Positions 8,335-16,664 of a DNA stretch of 64,000 bases are shown here, in pieces. Source of the stretch: Congzhengia minquanensis (GTDB lineage: Bacteria; Bacillota; Clostridia; UBA1381; UBA9506); the NCBI RefSeq assembly GCF_014384785.1, contig NZ_JACRSU010000001.1:310001-374000 (forward strand), written 5' to 3'. Position numbers and translations under genes: made by a program. The notes below the pieces were generated by a model. That model saw nothing but the letters and a program-made list of their open reading frames with translations, was not told the origin of the DNA and searched no databases. Each line of letters starts with the position of its first letter. The first letter of the stretch is position 1.

Positions 8335-8534
8335 TGTTCTTCCTCCTCATATAAAAAAATTTCCTCTACCGACAAGTGAAAAAGCCTAGCGATTTTAAAC
8401 GCCAAAAGAATGGACGGGTTATACCGCCCGCTTTCCAAAGAGCCAATGGTCTGCCTGGAAACCGCAAGCCGGTCGGCCAGCTCTTCCTGCGTCAGGCCGT
8501 GGTGCTTGCGGATTTCCTCCAATCGGTTATTCAC
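8331..8534 (-). CDS. Minimal XRE-family transcriptional regulator
   Basis: The 67 residues are almost only a helix-turn-helix: EEIRKHHGLTQEELADRLAVSRQTIGSLESG is the classic Cro/CI-type fold, ending in the short acidic tail YEEEEQ. Such small XRE proteins act as dimers that repress their own operon. It is the first gene of a two-gene operon with the DUF2178-type membrane protein. Two near-identical 15-base sites flank its promoter and are the likely operators. The ATG follows GAGGAGAT. Confidence 0.93.
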   Translation of the reverse strand: MNNRLEEIRKHHGLTQEELADRLAVSRQTIGSLESGRYNPSILLAFKIARLFHLSVEEIFLYEEEEQ

Positions 8535-8555
8535 TGTATCTCCTCCTCAAATGTA

Positions 8556-8618
8556 AAGTTCGCTTTCCATATACGCATTGTATCACGCACAATCAAAAAT
8601 GTCAAGTATACTTTCCAT
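8556..8618 (-). promoter_or_regulatory. Promoter and paired candidate operators of the XRE/DUF2178 operon
   Basis: On the minus strand TTGACA (8600-8605), 17 bases and TACAAT (8577-8582) form a good promoter. AAGTATACTTTCCAT (8604-8618) covers the -35 edge, and AAGTTCGCTTTCCAT (8556-8570) sits just past the -10. The two sites match at 12 of 15 bases and are 48 bases apart. Their placement on both sides of the promoter fits autorepression by the XRE protein. Confidence 0.8.
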
Positions 8619-8653
8619 GAAAAAAATAAAAAACCCCGGAAAAAAATCCGGGG
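8619..8653 (-). terminator. Terminator of the rhamnulokinase gene
   Basis: CCCCGGA (8634-8640) pairs with TCCGGGG (8647-8653). On the minus strand the stem is followed by TTTTTTATTTTTT. It lies between the kinase stop and the divergently placed XRE promoter. Confidence 0.88.
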
Positions 8654-8664
8654 CTTATCTGCGC

Positions 8665-10152
8665 CTATTTTAAGGTTACAATTTTTTTATACGCTTCATA
8701 TGCCTTGTTCCAGTTTTCAGCATCCTCAGGCTCATAGGTCTTAACAGGGAACGAATTTTTCACAATTTGCCGCCCCTCGGTTAAGCTGCCGATTTTGCCC
8801 AGCGCCATAAGCTGAACAACCGCGTTGCCCGTGCTGGTGGCTTCCACCGGGCCGGCCAAAACGGTTTTGCCCGTTGCGCTGGCCGTAAATCTGCACACCA
8901 TGGTGTCTTTAATGCCGCCGCCCACCATGTGTACGGCAGATAGCGGCTCTTTGGTAATGTCTTCAATGGCGTCTGCCACCATGCGGAACTTAAACGCCAG
9001 GCTCTGGGCCACGCAGCGAATAATTTCACCCTCGCCCTCCGGCACATGCTGACCGGTGCGTTTGCAGAACTCGCGGATTCGCCTGGGCATGTTGCCGGGG
9101 GCCGCAAAATCCTCGCAGTCGGGGTCGATAAAGCTTTGAAACGGCTCTGCGCTCCACGCTGCCTGCTCCAAATCGTCGAAAGTAAAGTTTTTGCCTTCCC
9201 TGGCCCACTGACGTTTGCTCTCCTGAATAATCCACAGACCCATAATATTTTTTAAGAAGCGGATTTTCCCACATACGCCGCCTTCGTTGGTGAAATCATA
9301 TTGAAAGGTGGTGTCCGTTACATTGGGGCTGTCTAATTCAGAGCCCATCAGCGCCCAGGTGCCGGTGCTGATGTAGGCGTATTTATAATCTTCTGTCACG
9401 GGAACGCTGGCAACCGCCGAGGCCGTGTCGTGCGAGCCAACGGCAACGACTGGAATTTTCGGACAGCCCAATTCTTCACAGATATCATCGGACAATTCGC
9501 CGATTACCGTTCCGGGCATTACAATTTCGCCGAAAATGTCGGTAGGAATACTCGCTTTTTCCATCAGTTCTTTGTCCCAGTCCTTTGTCTTCACGTTTAA
9601 GAGCTGGGAGGTGGAGGCAATGGAATATTCGTTTTTCATTACGCCGGTTAACAGATAGTTAAAAATGTCGGGCATAAACAGCATTTTGTCCGCAATACCT
9701 AACACCGGGTCGTTCTCTTTTTTCATTGCCATAAACTGAAACAGCGTATTAAAGAAATTAAACTGAATTCCGGTTTTGTCAAAAATATATTTTTTGCCCA
9801 TCATCTGGTCTGCCAAATCAATCATGCCGCTGGTGCGGGTATCGCGGTAGTGATAGGGGTTTCCTAAAAGCTTGCCGTTTTTGTCGAACAGGCCAAAATC
9901 CACGCCCCAGGTGTCAATTCCGATAGCCTTAATGTCCTTGTGCCCCGCCAGCACCGTTTTGTTAATGCCCTGCTTAATTTCAAAAAACAGCCGCAACACG
10001 TCCCAGTGAAAACTGTTGCCTGCCATTACCGGGTCGTTGGAAAACCGGTGCATCTCTTCAATGGAAAGCTTTTCTCCGTCAAATGTAAACAGCATTGCCC
10101 TGCCGCTTGATGCGCCAAAGTCAAACGCCAGAACCTTTGTTAATTCTGCCAT
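8665..10152 (-). CDS. rhaB: Rhamnulokinase
   Basis: RhaB phosphorylates L-rhamnulose to rhamnulose 1-phosphate with ATP, the second step of rhamnose use. The 495 residues begin with the FGGY-kinase phosphate loop DFGASSGRAML. IDTWGVDFGL, YHYRDTRT and ISTGTWALMG follow, with GGGIKDTMVCRFTASATGK in the C-terminal half; the combination is typical of rhamnulokinase rather than xylulokinase. It is a single-gene unit with its own promoter and terminator. The isomerase and aldolase of the pathway are not in the window. Confidence 0.92.
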   Translation of the reverse strand: MAELTKVLAFDFGASSGRAMLFTFDGEKLSIEEMHRFSNDPVMAGNSFHWDVLRLFFEIKQGINKTVLAGHKDIKAIGIDTWGVDFGLFDKNGKLLGNPYHYRDTRTSGMIDLADQMMGKKYIFDKTGIQFNFFNTLFQFMAMKKENDPVLGIADKMLFMPDIFNYLLTGVMKNEYSIASTSQLLNVKTKDWDKELMEKASIPTDIFGEIVMPGTVIGELSDDICEELGCPKIPVVAVGSHDTASAVASVPVTEDYKYAYISTGTWALMGSELDSPNVTDTTFQYDFTNEGGVCGKIRFLKNIMGLWIIQESKRQWAREGKNFTFDDLEQAAWSAEPFQSFIDPDCEDFAAPGNMPRRIREFCKRTGQHVPEGEGEIIRCVAQSLAFKFRMVADAIEDITKEPLSAVHMVGGGIKDTMVCRFTASATGKTVLAGPVEATSTGNAVVQLMALGKIGSLTEGRQIVKNSFPVKTYEPEDAENWNKAYEAYKKIVTLK

Positions 10153-10212
10153 GATATTCTCTCCTTTATTTCGTTTTAAAATTTCTTTACATAGTTCTTT
10201 TTATGTGCTAAA

Positions 10213-10241
10213 ATTATAGCATATTTCCCCAGTTCTTTCAA
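10213..10241 (-). promoter_or_regulatory. Promoter of rhaB
   Basis: Minus strand: TTGAAA (10236-10241), 17 bases, TATAAT (10213-10218) with TG one base before it (extended -10). The leader to the ATG is about 60 bases. Confidence 0.8.
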
Positions 10242-10301
10242 GTCTTTTGTGAAAAATAACGCAAATTGCTACAAAATTATTAAAAAAGTTTTAAAAATCA
10301 G

Positions 10302-10330
10302 TTGACAAACTGGTGTAAGTTGTGTATAAT
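10302..10330 (+). promoter_or_regulatory. Consensus promoter of the NlpC/P60 gene
   Basis: TTGACA (10302-10307), 17 bases and TATAAT (10325-10330) match the sigmaA consensus exactly, suggesting strong vegetative expression. Confidence 0.9.
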
Positions 10331-10399
10331 AGTTTTTGTAACAAATATGTAACAACTTTTACTTCTGAATACAAAAGATAATCATGGAGGAACTTACAT

Positions 10400-11119
10400 A
10401 TGAACCCATTGAAAAAATTTGCGCGCATTGCGGCGATTACTGCGGCATTAGCCATTACCGCCACAATCACGACTTTTGCGGTTGAATTCCCCTGCACGGG
10501 ATATTCCACCGGTGACAGCTTAAACATCCGCTCCGGCCCGGACACCATTTACGGTACCTACGGCCAGATTAACACCGGCGATGCCGTACAGTTAATCGGC
10601 CAGGAGGGAAACTGGTATAAAATTTCAACTCCCCTCGCGGCTTGCGGATATGCATATATCTCGGCAGACTATATCACCACAACGGCACCTGCACAGGTCA
10701 GAAGCGTGGCCCCGGTCATCTACGGCGGCACCTCCGGCAACGTTTCGGCAGGTCAGCGCGTTGTTCAAATCGCAGAACAGTTTTTAGGGCTCCCCTATGT
10801 TTATGGCGGCTCCACCCCAGCTGGGTTCGACTGCTCCGGTTTTACTTCATACGTTTTTAAACAGCTTGGATATACCTTAAACCGCGTTTCCGCCGACCAG
10901 ATCAACAACGGCGTTCCGGTAAGCAAAAGCGAGCTTCAGCCCGGCGATTTGCTTCTGTTTAAAAAACAGGGCGCAGCAAGAATTCACCACGTTGGCATTT
11001 ACGTGGGCGACGGCATGATGATTCATTCCCCCCAGACCGGCGATGTGATTAAATATGCCAGCATTGTAAACGGTTATTATAACGACTGTTACTATGCCGC
11101 AAGAAGAATTGTAAACTGA
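10400..11119 (+). CDS. Secreted SH3b-NlpC/P60 cell-wall endopeptidase
   Basis: The protein probably cuts gamma-D-Glu to diamino-acid bonds in peptidoglycan outside the cell. The 239 residues start with a signal peptide (KKFARIAAITAALAITATITTFA). A bacterial SH3 domain covers about 35-95 (LNIRSGPDTIYGTYGQI), and a Ser/Thr/Gly linker leads to an NlpC/P60 domain from about 120. The catalytic set is visible: Cys145 in FDCSGF, His197 in HHVGIY and His209 in MIHS. GGAGG lies 9 bases before ATG. It is a single-gene unit with a consensus promoter and its own terminator. Confidence 0.95.
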   Translation: MNPLKKFARIAAITAALAITATITTFAVEFPCTGYSTGDSLNIRSGPDTIYGTYGQINTGDAVQLIGQEGNWYKISTPLAACGYAYISADYITTTAPAQVRSVAPVIYGGTSGNVSAGQRVVQIAEQFLGLPYVYGGSTPAGFDCSGFTSYVFKQLGYTLNRVSADQINNGVPVSKSELQPGDLLLFKKQGAARIHHVGIYVGDGMMIHSPQTGDVIKYASIVNGYYNDCYYAARRIVN

Positions 11120-11134
11120 TAAATTTGATTTGAC

Positions 11135-11169
11135 ATCCGCATGGAGTTTTCCGTGCGGATTTTATTTTT
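11135..11169 (+). terminator. Terminator of the NlpC/P60 gene
   Basis: An 11-base stem (11135-11145 with 11150-11160, one G-U pair) with a four-base loop is followed by TTTATTTTT. Confidence 0.9.
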
Positions 11170-11268
11170 GCCAACTTTTTTTAAAAAACCCTTTCTTTTT
11201 GCTGTAAAATAGTATATAATGGTAAAGTTAATATAAATATATCTATTTTTTAACGTAAGGAGAGCGGC

Positions 11269-11667
11269 ATGACAAGAAAAGAAGCACGTGAACATTGCTT
11301 TAAGCTGATGTTTGAATATGAGGTTCAGAAAAACGACGCCCAAACCATGCTTTCCTACTTTGTGGAAAATGAGCTGTCGCTGGGAAGCCAGAAAAATTAT
11401 GTGGAAACCCTACTACGCTCTGCAGTGGAAAACATTGCACATATTGACGAAACCATTGAGCAAAACACAAAAGGCTGGCGCATTTCCCGACTCCCTAAGG
11501 TAACGCTGGCTGTTCTGAGAGTGGCCGTGGCGGAAATGCTCTACATGGATGACATTGCCGACAGCATTTCCATAAACGAGGCGGTTGAGCTTGCCAAAAC
11601 CTATAACGACGAGAAAAACGGCAAGTTTGTAAATGGTATTTTGGCCTCTGTGTTTAAAGGGAAATAG
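11269..11667 (+). CDS. nusB: Transcription antitermination factor NusB
   Basis: NusB binds boxA RNA with NusE/S10 in rRNA antitermination complexes. The 132 residues begin with TRKEAREHCFKLMFEYE, contain IDETIEQNTKGWRISRLPKVTLAVLRVAVAEM split over two helices, and end with AKTYNDEKNGKFVNGILASV, all typical of the all-helical family. The ATG follows AAGGAGAG. It opens the nusB-xseA-pgsA-valS run. A TATAAT at 11215-11220 may be its -10, but the -35 is poor. Confidence 0.95.
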   Translation: MTRKEAREHCFKLMFEYEVQKNDAQTMLSYFVENELSLGSQKNYVETLLRSAVENIAHIDETIEQNTKGWRISRLPKVTLAVLRVAVAEMLYMDDIADSISINEAVELAKTYNDEKNGKFVNGILASVFKGK

Positions 11668-11671
11668 ACCT

Positions 11672-12868
11672 ATGGAACGAGAAATTTTAACCGTCAGCGT
11701 GTCCCAGCTCAACAACTACATAAAACGGGTGTTAGACGCGAACAGTTACTTAGGGGACATTTGTGTGAAGGGCGAGCTGTCGAACTTTAAGCTCCACTCC
11801 TCCGGGCACATCTACGCCAGCTTAAAGGACGAAGGTTCGTTAATCAAGCTGGTGATGTTCCGCTCCTGCGTGCAGCGGCTTACTTTCCGGCCGGACAACG
11901 GAATGAAGGTAACCGTCCGCGGCAGAATTTCGGTTTACGAGCGAGACGGGGTATATCAGATTTACGCGGAGGACATTGTACCCGACGGTGTAGGCAGCCT
12001 CTATGCGGCGTATGAAAAGCTCAAAGCGCAGCTTGACGCAGAAGGCCTGTTTGACGAAAAATTTAAAAAGCCCCTGCCCCCCTTTCCCCAGCGGATTGGT
12101 GTAGTAACGGCTAAAACAGGCGCCGCCGTGCGGGATATTATTAACATAACCGGGCGCAGGTTCCCAATGGCTGAGGTGTTTTTGGCGCCGGTTTCGGTGC
12201 AGGGTGTGTCTGCCGCGCCGGAAATTGCAAACGCCATCCGTTTATTGAACGAGCATGAACTCTGCGATGTGATGATTGTGGGCCGCGGCGGCGGTTCCAT
12301 TGAAGATTTGTGGGCCTTTAACGAGGAAATTGTGGCCCGGGCGATTTTTGCGTCCCATATTCCGGTGGTTTCCGCCGTGGGGCACGAAACCGATTTTACC
12401 ATTGCCGATTTTGTGGCGGACCTCAGAGCCCCTACGCCCTCTGCGGCGGCGGAGCTGGTGTGTCCGTCTGCTGCAGAGCTTAGCGGCTACTTTCAAAACC
12501 AGAGGGGCAGATTAAAATCAGCATTAATATACTGTATTGAACATAAAAAGAAAACCCTTGCTAACCTAACCGGCGCTTATGGGTTTCAGCGTTTTTCCGG
12601 CCGGCTGGCAGACGAGCGGCAATATGTGGACGCTTTGATGAAAAATGCGGAAAAGGCCGCACGTTCGTTGCTTGAAAAAAAGCGGACGGTGCTTTCGCAG
12701 GCCGCGGCAAAGCTCGACGCGCTCAGCCCCTTAAAAACCCTTGCCCGAGGCTATTCCATTGCCAGCACAAAGGACGGGACGCTGATTTCCAGTGTGAGCG
12801 ATGTAAAAAAAGAGCAGGAATTTGTGTTGCGCCTGTCAGACGGCGCGGCAGACTGTAAATTTTTATAA
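11672..12868 (+). CDS. xseA: Exodeoxyribonuclease VII large subunit
   Basis: XseA is the catalytic and DNA-binding chain of exonuclease VII, which degrades single-stranded DNA from both ends. I start at ATG 11672 (MEREILTVSVSQLNNYIK) behind AAAGGG, giving 398 residues. The N-terminal OB fold (VKGELSNFKLHSSGHIYASLKD) is followed by the catalytic core with RIGVVTAKTGAAVRDI, IVGRGGGSIEDLWAFN and VVSAVGHETDFTIADFVAD. The C-terminal part is a coiled coil ending in LKTLARGYSI. The small subunit gene xseB, which normally comes next, is not here; pgsA follows after 22 bases. Confidence 0.95.
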   Translation: MEREILTVSVSQLNNYIKRVLDANSYLGDICVKGELSNFKLHSSGHIYASLKDEGSLIKLVMFRSCVQRLTFRPDNGMKVTVRGRISVYERDGVYQIYAEDIVPDGVGSLYAAYEKLKAQLDAEGLFDEKFKKPLPPFPQRIGVVTAKTGAAVRDIINITGRRFPMAEVFLAPVSVQGVSAAPEIANAIRLLNEHELCDVMIVGRGGGSIEDLWAFNEEIVARAIFASHIPVVSAVGHETDFTIADFVADLRAPTPSAAAELVCPSAAELSGYFQNQRGRLKSALIYCIEHKKKTLANLTGAYGFQRFSGRLADERQYVDALMKNAEKAARSLLEKKRTVLSQAAAKLDALSPLKTLARGYSIASTKDGTLISSVSDVKKEQEFVLRLSDGAADCKFL

Positions 12869-12890
12869 CCATTTTTAAGGAGGTACCCGG

Positions 12891-13457
12891 TTGAATATTC
12901 CCAACATGCTGTCCATTTTAAGGCTTGTCATGGTTCCGGTGTATATTTTGGTCTTTCTGATTGAGGGAGAACAAAAAACAGCGGCGGCGGCAATTTTTAT
13001 TCTGGCCAGCGCAACTGACGTATTAGACGGCTACATTGCGAGAAAATATAACATGACCACAAAGATCGGACAGCTCTTAGACCCGCTGGCAGACAAGCTG
13101 ATGCAGATTGCCGTGGTGGTGACAATGTTGTGCGCGAAGATGGTACCCTTGTGGTTTGTGCTGGTGCTTGCGTCAAAAGAACTGTTAATGATTGTGGGCG
13201 GCGCGTTCCTTTTTGCAAAGAAAACCTTTGTAAAATCTAACGTATTCGGAAAGCTGAACACCGTGGCCATGTTCTGCGCCATGGTAATTTTACTCATTTT
13301 CTCTGTGACTAATGTGACGCTGAAAAATGTGATGCTGGGCGTTGTGGTCGTCACCAACGCCGCTGCAATCGTATCCTATTTATATTTGTACTTTATCAAA
13401 CAAAAACAATTTAAAAATTATATTGGAAAAAAACAAGACGGAGGGCTGAATTCATGA
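12891..13457 (+). CDS. pgsA: CDP-diacylglycerol--glycerol-3-phosphate 3-phosphatidyltransferase
   Basis: PgsA makes phosphatidylglycerol phosphate from CDP-diacylglycerol and glycerol 3-phosphate in the membrane. The CDP-alcohol phosphatidyltransferase motif is complete: Asp43, Asp46-Gly47, Ala50-Arg51, Gly60, Asp64 and Asp68. The 188 residues are mostly hydrophobic helices, and MNIPNMLSILRL is the usual N-terminus. The start is TTG 12891, 7 bases after AAGGAGGT. The gene overlaps the next small membrane protein by ATGA. Confidence 0.94.
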   Translation: MNIPNMLSILRLVMVPVYILVFLIEGEQKTAAAAIFILASATDVLDGYIARKYNMTTKIGQLLDPLADKLMQIAVVVTMLCAKMVPLWFVLVLASKELLMIVGGAFLFAKKTFVKSNVFGKLNTVAMFCAMVILLIFSVTNVTLKNVMLGVVVVTNAAAIVSYLYLYFIKQKQFKNYIGKKQDGGLNS

Positions 13458-13657
13458 ATTTTATCAAAATAATCCCCTGGATTTTAATTGTCTTGGGCGC
13501 GGTTTTAAACTTTTTGGTGCCTGTGTTCTTAAAAAAAGGCGCGGCCTCGCCTGATGCCGTGATGGGAAAACTTTATGTCACAAAATCTGTGGGACTGATT
13601 TTGGTCATCATTGGCTGCATTATGATATTCTGGTTAGGAGGAAAATTTGGTGTCTAA
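13454..13657 (+). CDS. Small two-helix membrane protein between pgsA and valS
   Basis: The 67 residues form two hydrophobic helices (about 5-25 and 45-62) joined by a short positively charged loop, [19 protein letters not shown] do not recognise a family. Its ATG overlaps the pgsA stop by four bases and its own end overlaps the valS start, so translation of the three genes is linked. No signal-peptide cleavage site is apparent. A membrane accessory role near PgsA is possible but unproven. Confidence 0.75.
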   Translation: MNFIKIIPWILIVLGAVLNFLVPVFLKKGAASPDAVMGKLYVTKSVGLILVIIGCIMIFWLGGKFGV

Positions 13658-16292
13658 CGAAATTAACAAAACATATAACCCCAAAGAGGTGGAGGAACGG
13701 CTTTATAACACTTGGGTGGAAAAGGGTTATTTTACCCCAACGCCGGACAAAACAAAAGAGCCGTTCACCATTGTAATTCCGCCCCCAAACGTTACAGGCC
13801 AGCTCCACATGGGACATGCCTTAGACGAAACGCTGCAGGATATTTTAATCCGCTACAAGCGCATGGCAGGCTTTAATGCCCTTTGGATTCCCGGAACCGA
13901 CCACGCCGGTATTGCCACCCAAATTAAGGTGGAGGAAGTGCTGCGCAAGGAAGAAGGCAAAACCCGCTACGATCTGGGCCGCGAAAAGTTTGTGGAAAAG
14001 GTGTGGGAGTGGAAAAAGCTCTATGGCGACAGGATTATTAATCAGCTGAAAAAGCTGGGCAGCTCCTGCGACTGGACAAGGGAACGCTTTACCATGGACG
14101 AAGGCTGCTCCAAAGCGGTGAAAGAGGTTTTTGTGAATCTCTATAAAAAAGGGCTTATCTATCAGGGCTCAAGAATTATAAACTGGTGTCCCAGATGCAT
14201 TACTGCGCTTTCAGATGCAGAGGTTGAACACGCAGAACAGGCCGGCCATTTTTGGCACATTAAATATCCGGTAAAAGGGAGCGATGAATTTGTTGTCATT
14301 GCTACAACACGTCCCGAAACGCTGTTCGGCGATACTGCTGTTGCGGTAAATCCTGAAGATGAACGCTATAAGGACATTATCGGAAAAACCTTGCTGCTTC
14401 CCCTTACCGATCGGGAAATTCCTGTAATTGCAGATGCGTATGTGGACAAAGAGTTTGGAACAGGCTGTGTTAAAATTACACCAGCCCACGACCCCAACGA
14501 CTTTGAGGTTGGCTTGCGTCATGATCTTGCACAAATTAAGGTTTTGAACGACGACGCCACAATGAATCACTATGCCGGAAAATATGAAGGCATGGACCGT
14601 TATGAGTGCCGTAAGCAGATGATAAAAGACTTAGACGAAATGGGCCTTTTGGTTAAGGTGGAAGACCATTCTCACAACGTTGGCCAATGCTACCGCTGCG
14701 GAACAACCGTTGAGCCGATTATATCGAAACAGTGGTTTGTTAAAATGAATTCTCTTGCTCAGCCTGCAATTGACGCTGTGAAAAAGAAAGACACAGAATT
14801 TGTACCGGAACACTTTGAAAAAGTATATTTTCACTGGCTTGAAAACATCCGCGACTGGTGTATCTCCCGTCAGTTGTGGTGGGGGCACAGAATTCCGGCC
14901 TTCTATTGCGACGACTGCGGTGAAATGGTTGTAACAAAGGAAGACGGCGCTGTTTGCTCGAAATGCGGCAAGCCCATGCGGCAGGATCCCGATACACTTG
15001 ACACATGGTTTTCTTCTGCGCTGTGGCCGTTTTCAACCCTTGGCTGGCCGGATAAAACAGAGGATTTATCCTATTTCTATCCCACCAGCGTTCTCGTAAC
15101 CGGATATGACATTATCCCCTTCTGGGTAATGCGAATGATGTTTTCGGGAATTGAACATACCGGTGAGGTACCGTTTAAGTACGTGTTTATTCACGGCCTG
15201 GTGAGGGACGCTCAGGGCAGAAAGATGAGCAAATCCTTAGGAAACGGCGTTGACCCCTTAGAGGTGATTGACGAGTTCGGCGCAGACGCACTGCGCTTTA
15301 CTCTTGCTACAGGAAACTCTCCCGGAAACGACATGCGATTTTCCACTGAGCGTGTAACCGCCAGCAGGAACTTTGCAAACAAAATTTGGAACGCTTCGCG
15401 GTTTGTTCAGATGAATTTAACCATCTACGAGTTGTGCGTTCCTGCGGCCTCTGAACTGGCTTTAGAGGACAAATGGATTCTAGATAAATTAAACCGCTTA
15501 GTTTCCGAAGTGACGGAAAATTTAGATAAATTTGAACTGGGCGTTGCTGTGGCAAAGCTTTACGACTTTATTTGGGACGAATTCTGCGACTGGTATATTG
15601 AGTTGGTGAAACCCCGGCTTTACGACACGGAGAACCCCACCAACAAAACTGCCCAGCAGGTGCTTTCCTACGTGCTTTCCAATACGCTGAAGCTGCTCCA
15701 CCCGTTCATGCCATTCATCACCGAGGAAATTTGGCTTAGCCTGCCCCACGAGGGGGAAAGTATTGTCATTGCAAACTGGCCCATAGCAGATGACACTTTA
15801 AGCTTTCCTGCCGAAGCTGCGCAGATGGAAATGATGAAAGGCGCACTGAAAGCTGTGCGGAATAAGCGGGCTGAAATGAACATTCCACCATCAAAAAAAG
15901 CCGCCATGTTCATTGTGACAGACCACACAGAGCTGTTCCAAAACGGCGCTGTGTTCTTTCAAAAGCTAGCTAGCGCTTCCGACGTTACGGTACTGAAGGA
16001 CAAATCTACCGTTGGAGAAAACACAGTGGCGGTTATTGTAGACGGCGCGCAGATTTACATTCCCTTAGGCGAACTGGTGGATTTTGAAAAGGAATTAAAA
16101 CGGTTAGAAGAAGAAAAGAAACATTTATTAGGCGAAATAAAGCGCGTGGAGGGCAAGCTTTCCAACAAAGGATTTGTGGACAAAGCCCCGGCCCGCGTGG
16201 TAGAAGAAGAAAAAGCGAAGGGCGAAAAATACCGCGAAATGCTGCAAAAGGTGGAAGAAAGCCTGTCCGCTTTTCAAAAGGAGGCAAACTAA
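13650..16292 (+). CDS. valS: Valyl-tRNA synthetase
   Basis: ValRS charges tRNA-Val and edits mischarged Thr. The 880 residues carry the class I signatures [15 protein letters not shown] (HIGH-type) and [11 protein letters not shown] (KMSKS), the CP1 editing domain with [19 protein letters not shown], the valine-specific [10 protein letters not shown], zinc-like CysXXCys pairs, and a C-terminal coiled coil ([22 protein letters not shown]). GTG 13650 lies 8 bases after AGGAGG; TTG 13647 is the alternative one codon earlier. No T-box leader is seen, since the start lies inside the preceding gene. Confidence 0.96.
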   Translation: MSNEINKTYNPKEVEERLYNTWVEKGYFTPTPDKTKEPFTIVIPPPNVTGQLHMGHALDETLQDILIRYKRMAGFNALWIPGTDHAGIATQIKVEEVLRKEEGKTRYDLGREKFVEKVWEWKKLYGDRIINQLKKLGSSCDWTRERFTMDEGCSKAVKEVFVNLYKKGLIYQGSRIINWCPRCITALSDAEVEHAEQAGHFWHIKYPVKGSDEFVVIATTRPETLFGDTAVAVNPEDERYKDIIGKTLLLPLTDREIPVIADAYVDKEFGTGCVKITPAHDPNDFEVGLRHDLAQIKVLNDDATMNHYAGKYEGMDRYECRKQMIKDLDEMGLLVKVEDHSHNVGQCYRCGTTVEPIISKQWFVKMNSLAQPAIDAVKKKDTEFVPEHFEKVYFHWLENIRDWCISRQLWWGHRIPAFYCDDCGEMVVTKEDGAVCSKCGKPMRQDPDTLDTWFSSALWPFSTLGWPDKTEDLSYFYPTSVLVTGYDIIPFWVMRMMFSGIEHTGEVPFKYVFIHGLVRDAQGRKMSKSLGNGVDPLEVIDEFGADALRFTLATGNSPGNDMRFSTERVTASRNFANKIWNASRFVQMNLTIYELCVPAASELALEDKWILDKLNRLVSEVTENLDKFELGVAVAKLYDFIWDEFCDWYIELVKPRLYDTENPTNKTAQQVLSYVLSNTLKLLHPFMPFITEEIWLSLPHEGESIVIANWPIADDTLSFPAEAAQMEMMKGALKAVRNKRAEMNIPPSKKAAMFIVTDHTELFQNGAVFFQKLASASDVTVLKDKSTVGENTVAVIVDGAQIYIPLGELVDFEKELKRLEEEKKHLLGEIKRVEGKLSNKGFVDKAPARVVEEEKAKGEKYREMLQKVEESLSAFQKEAN

Positions 16293-16604
16293 ATGGCTGA
16301 TGAAAAAAACATGCAAAACGCCGCACCAGAGGAAGAAGAAGGCATTGTGATGCTAATAAACGATGACGGCGAGGAACATGCGTTCCTGCATCTGGACTCT
16401 TTCGACTATAACGGCGAAACCTACGTGGTGCTTCTCCCGGCAGACGAGGGCGACGAAGACTGCGACGAGGTGCTCATTTATACCTTGAAAATTGACGAGG
16501 ACGGCTCTGAAACCCTGCTGCCCATTGAGGACGAGGCAGAGCTTGACATGGCCTTTGACGAGTTTAAAAACCGTATGGGCGACGAATACGAATTTGAATC
16601 TTAA
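16293..16604 (+). CDS. DUF1292 acidic protein (YrzB-like)
   Basis: The 103 residues are strongly acidic and contain the DUF1292 core: VMLINDDGEEHAFLHLDSFDYNGETYVVLLPAD, interrupted here only for reading, and VLIYTLKIDEDGSETLLPIEDEAELDMAFDEF. Proteins of this family are widespread in Bacillota, usually beside alaS-yrrL or translation genes; function is unknown. The ATG follows the valS TAA with no gap, and a strong hairpin terminates transcription right after the stop. Confidence 0.88.
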   Translation: MADEKNMQNAAPEEEEGIVMLINDDGEEHAFLHLDSFDYNGETYVVLLPADEGDEDCDEVLIYTLKIDEDGSETLLPIEDEAELDMAFDEFKNRMGDEYEFES

Positions 16605-16607
16605 TTC

Positions 16608-16643
16608 TGCGGCGCAGACGTTTTGTCTGCGCCGCAATATTTT
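16608..16643 (+). terminator. Hairpin terminator after the valS operon
   Basis: A 12-base perfect stem (16608-16619 with 16625-16636) and a five-base loop are followed by ATATTTTAT. The tail is only moderately U-rich, so some read-through into the next gene, whose ribosome site follows at once, is likely. Confidence 0.8.
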
Positions 16644-16664
16644 ATGAAAGGAGAAGCTGTAAAA

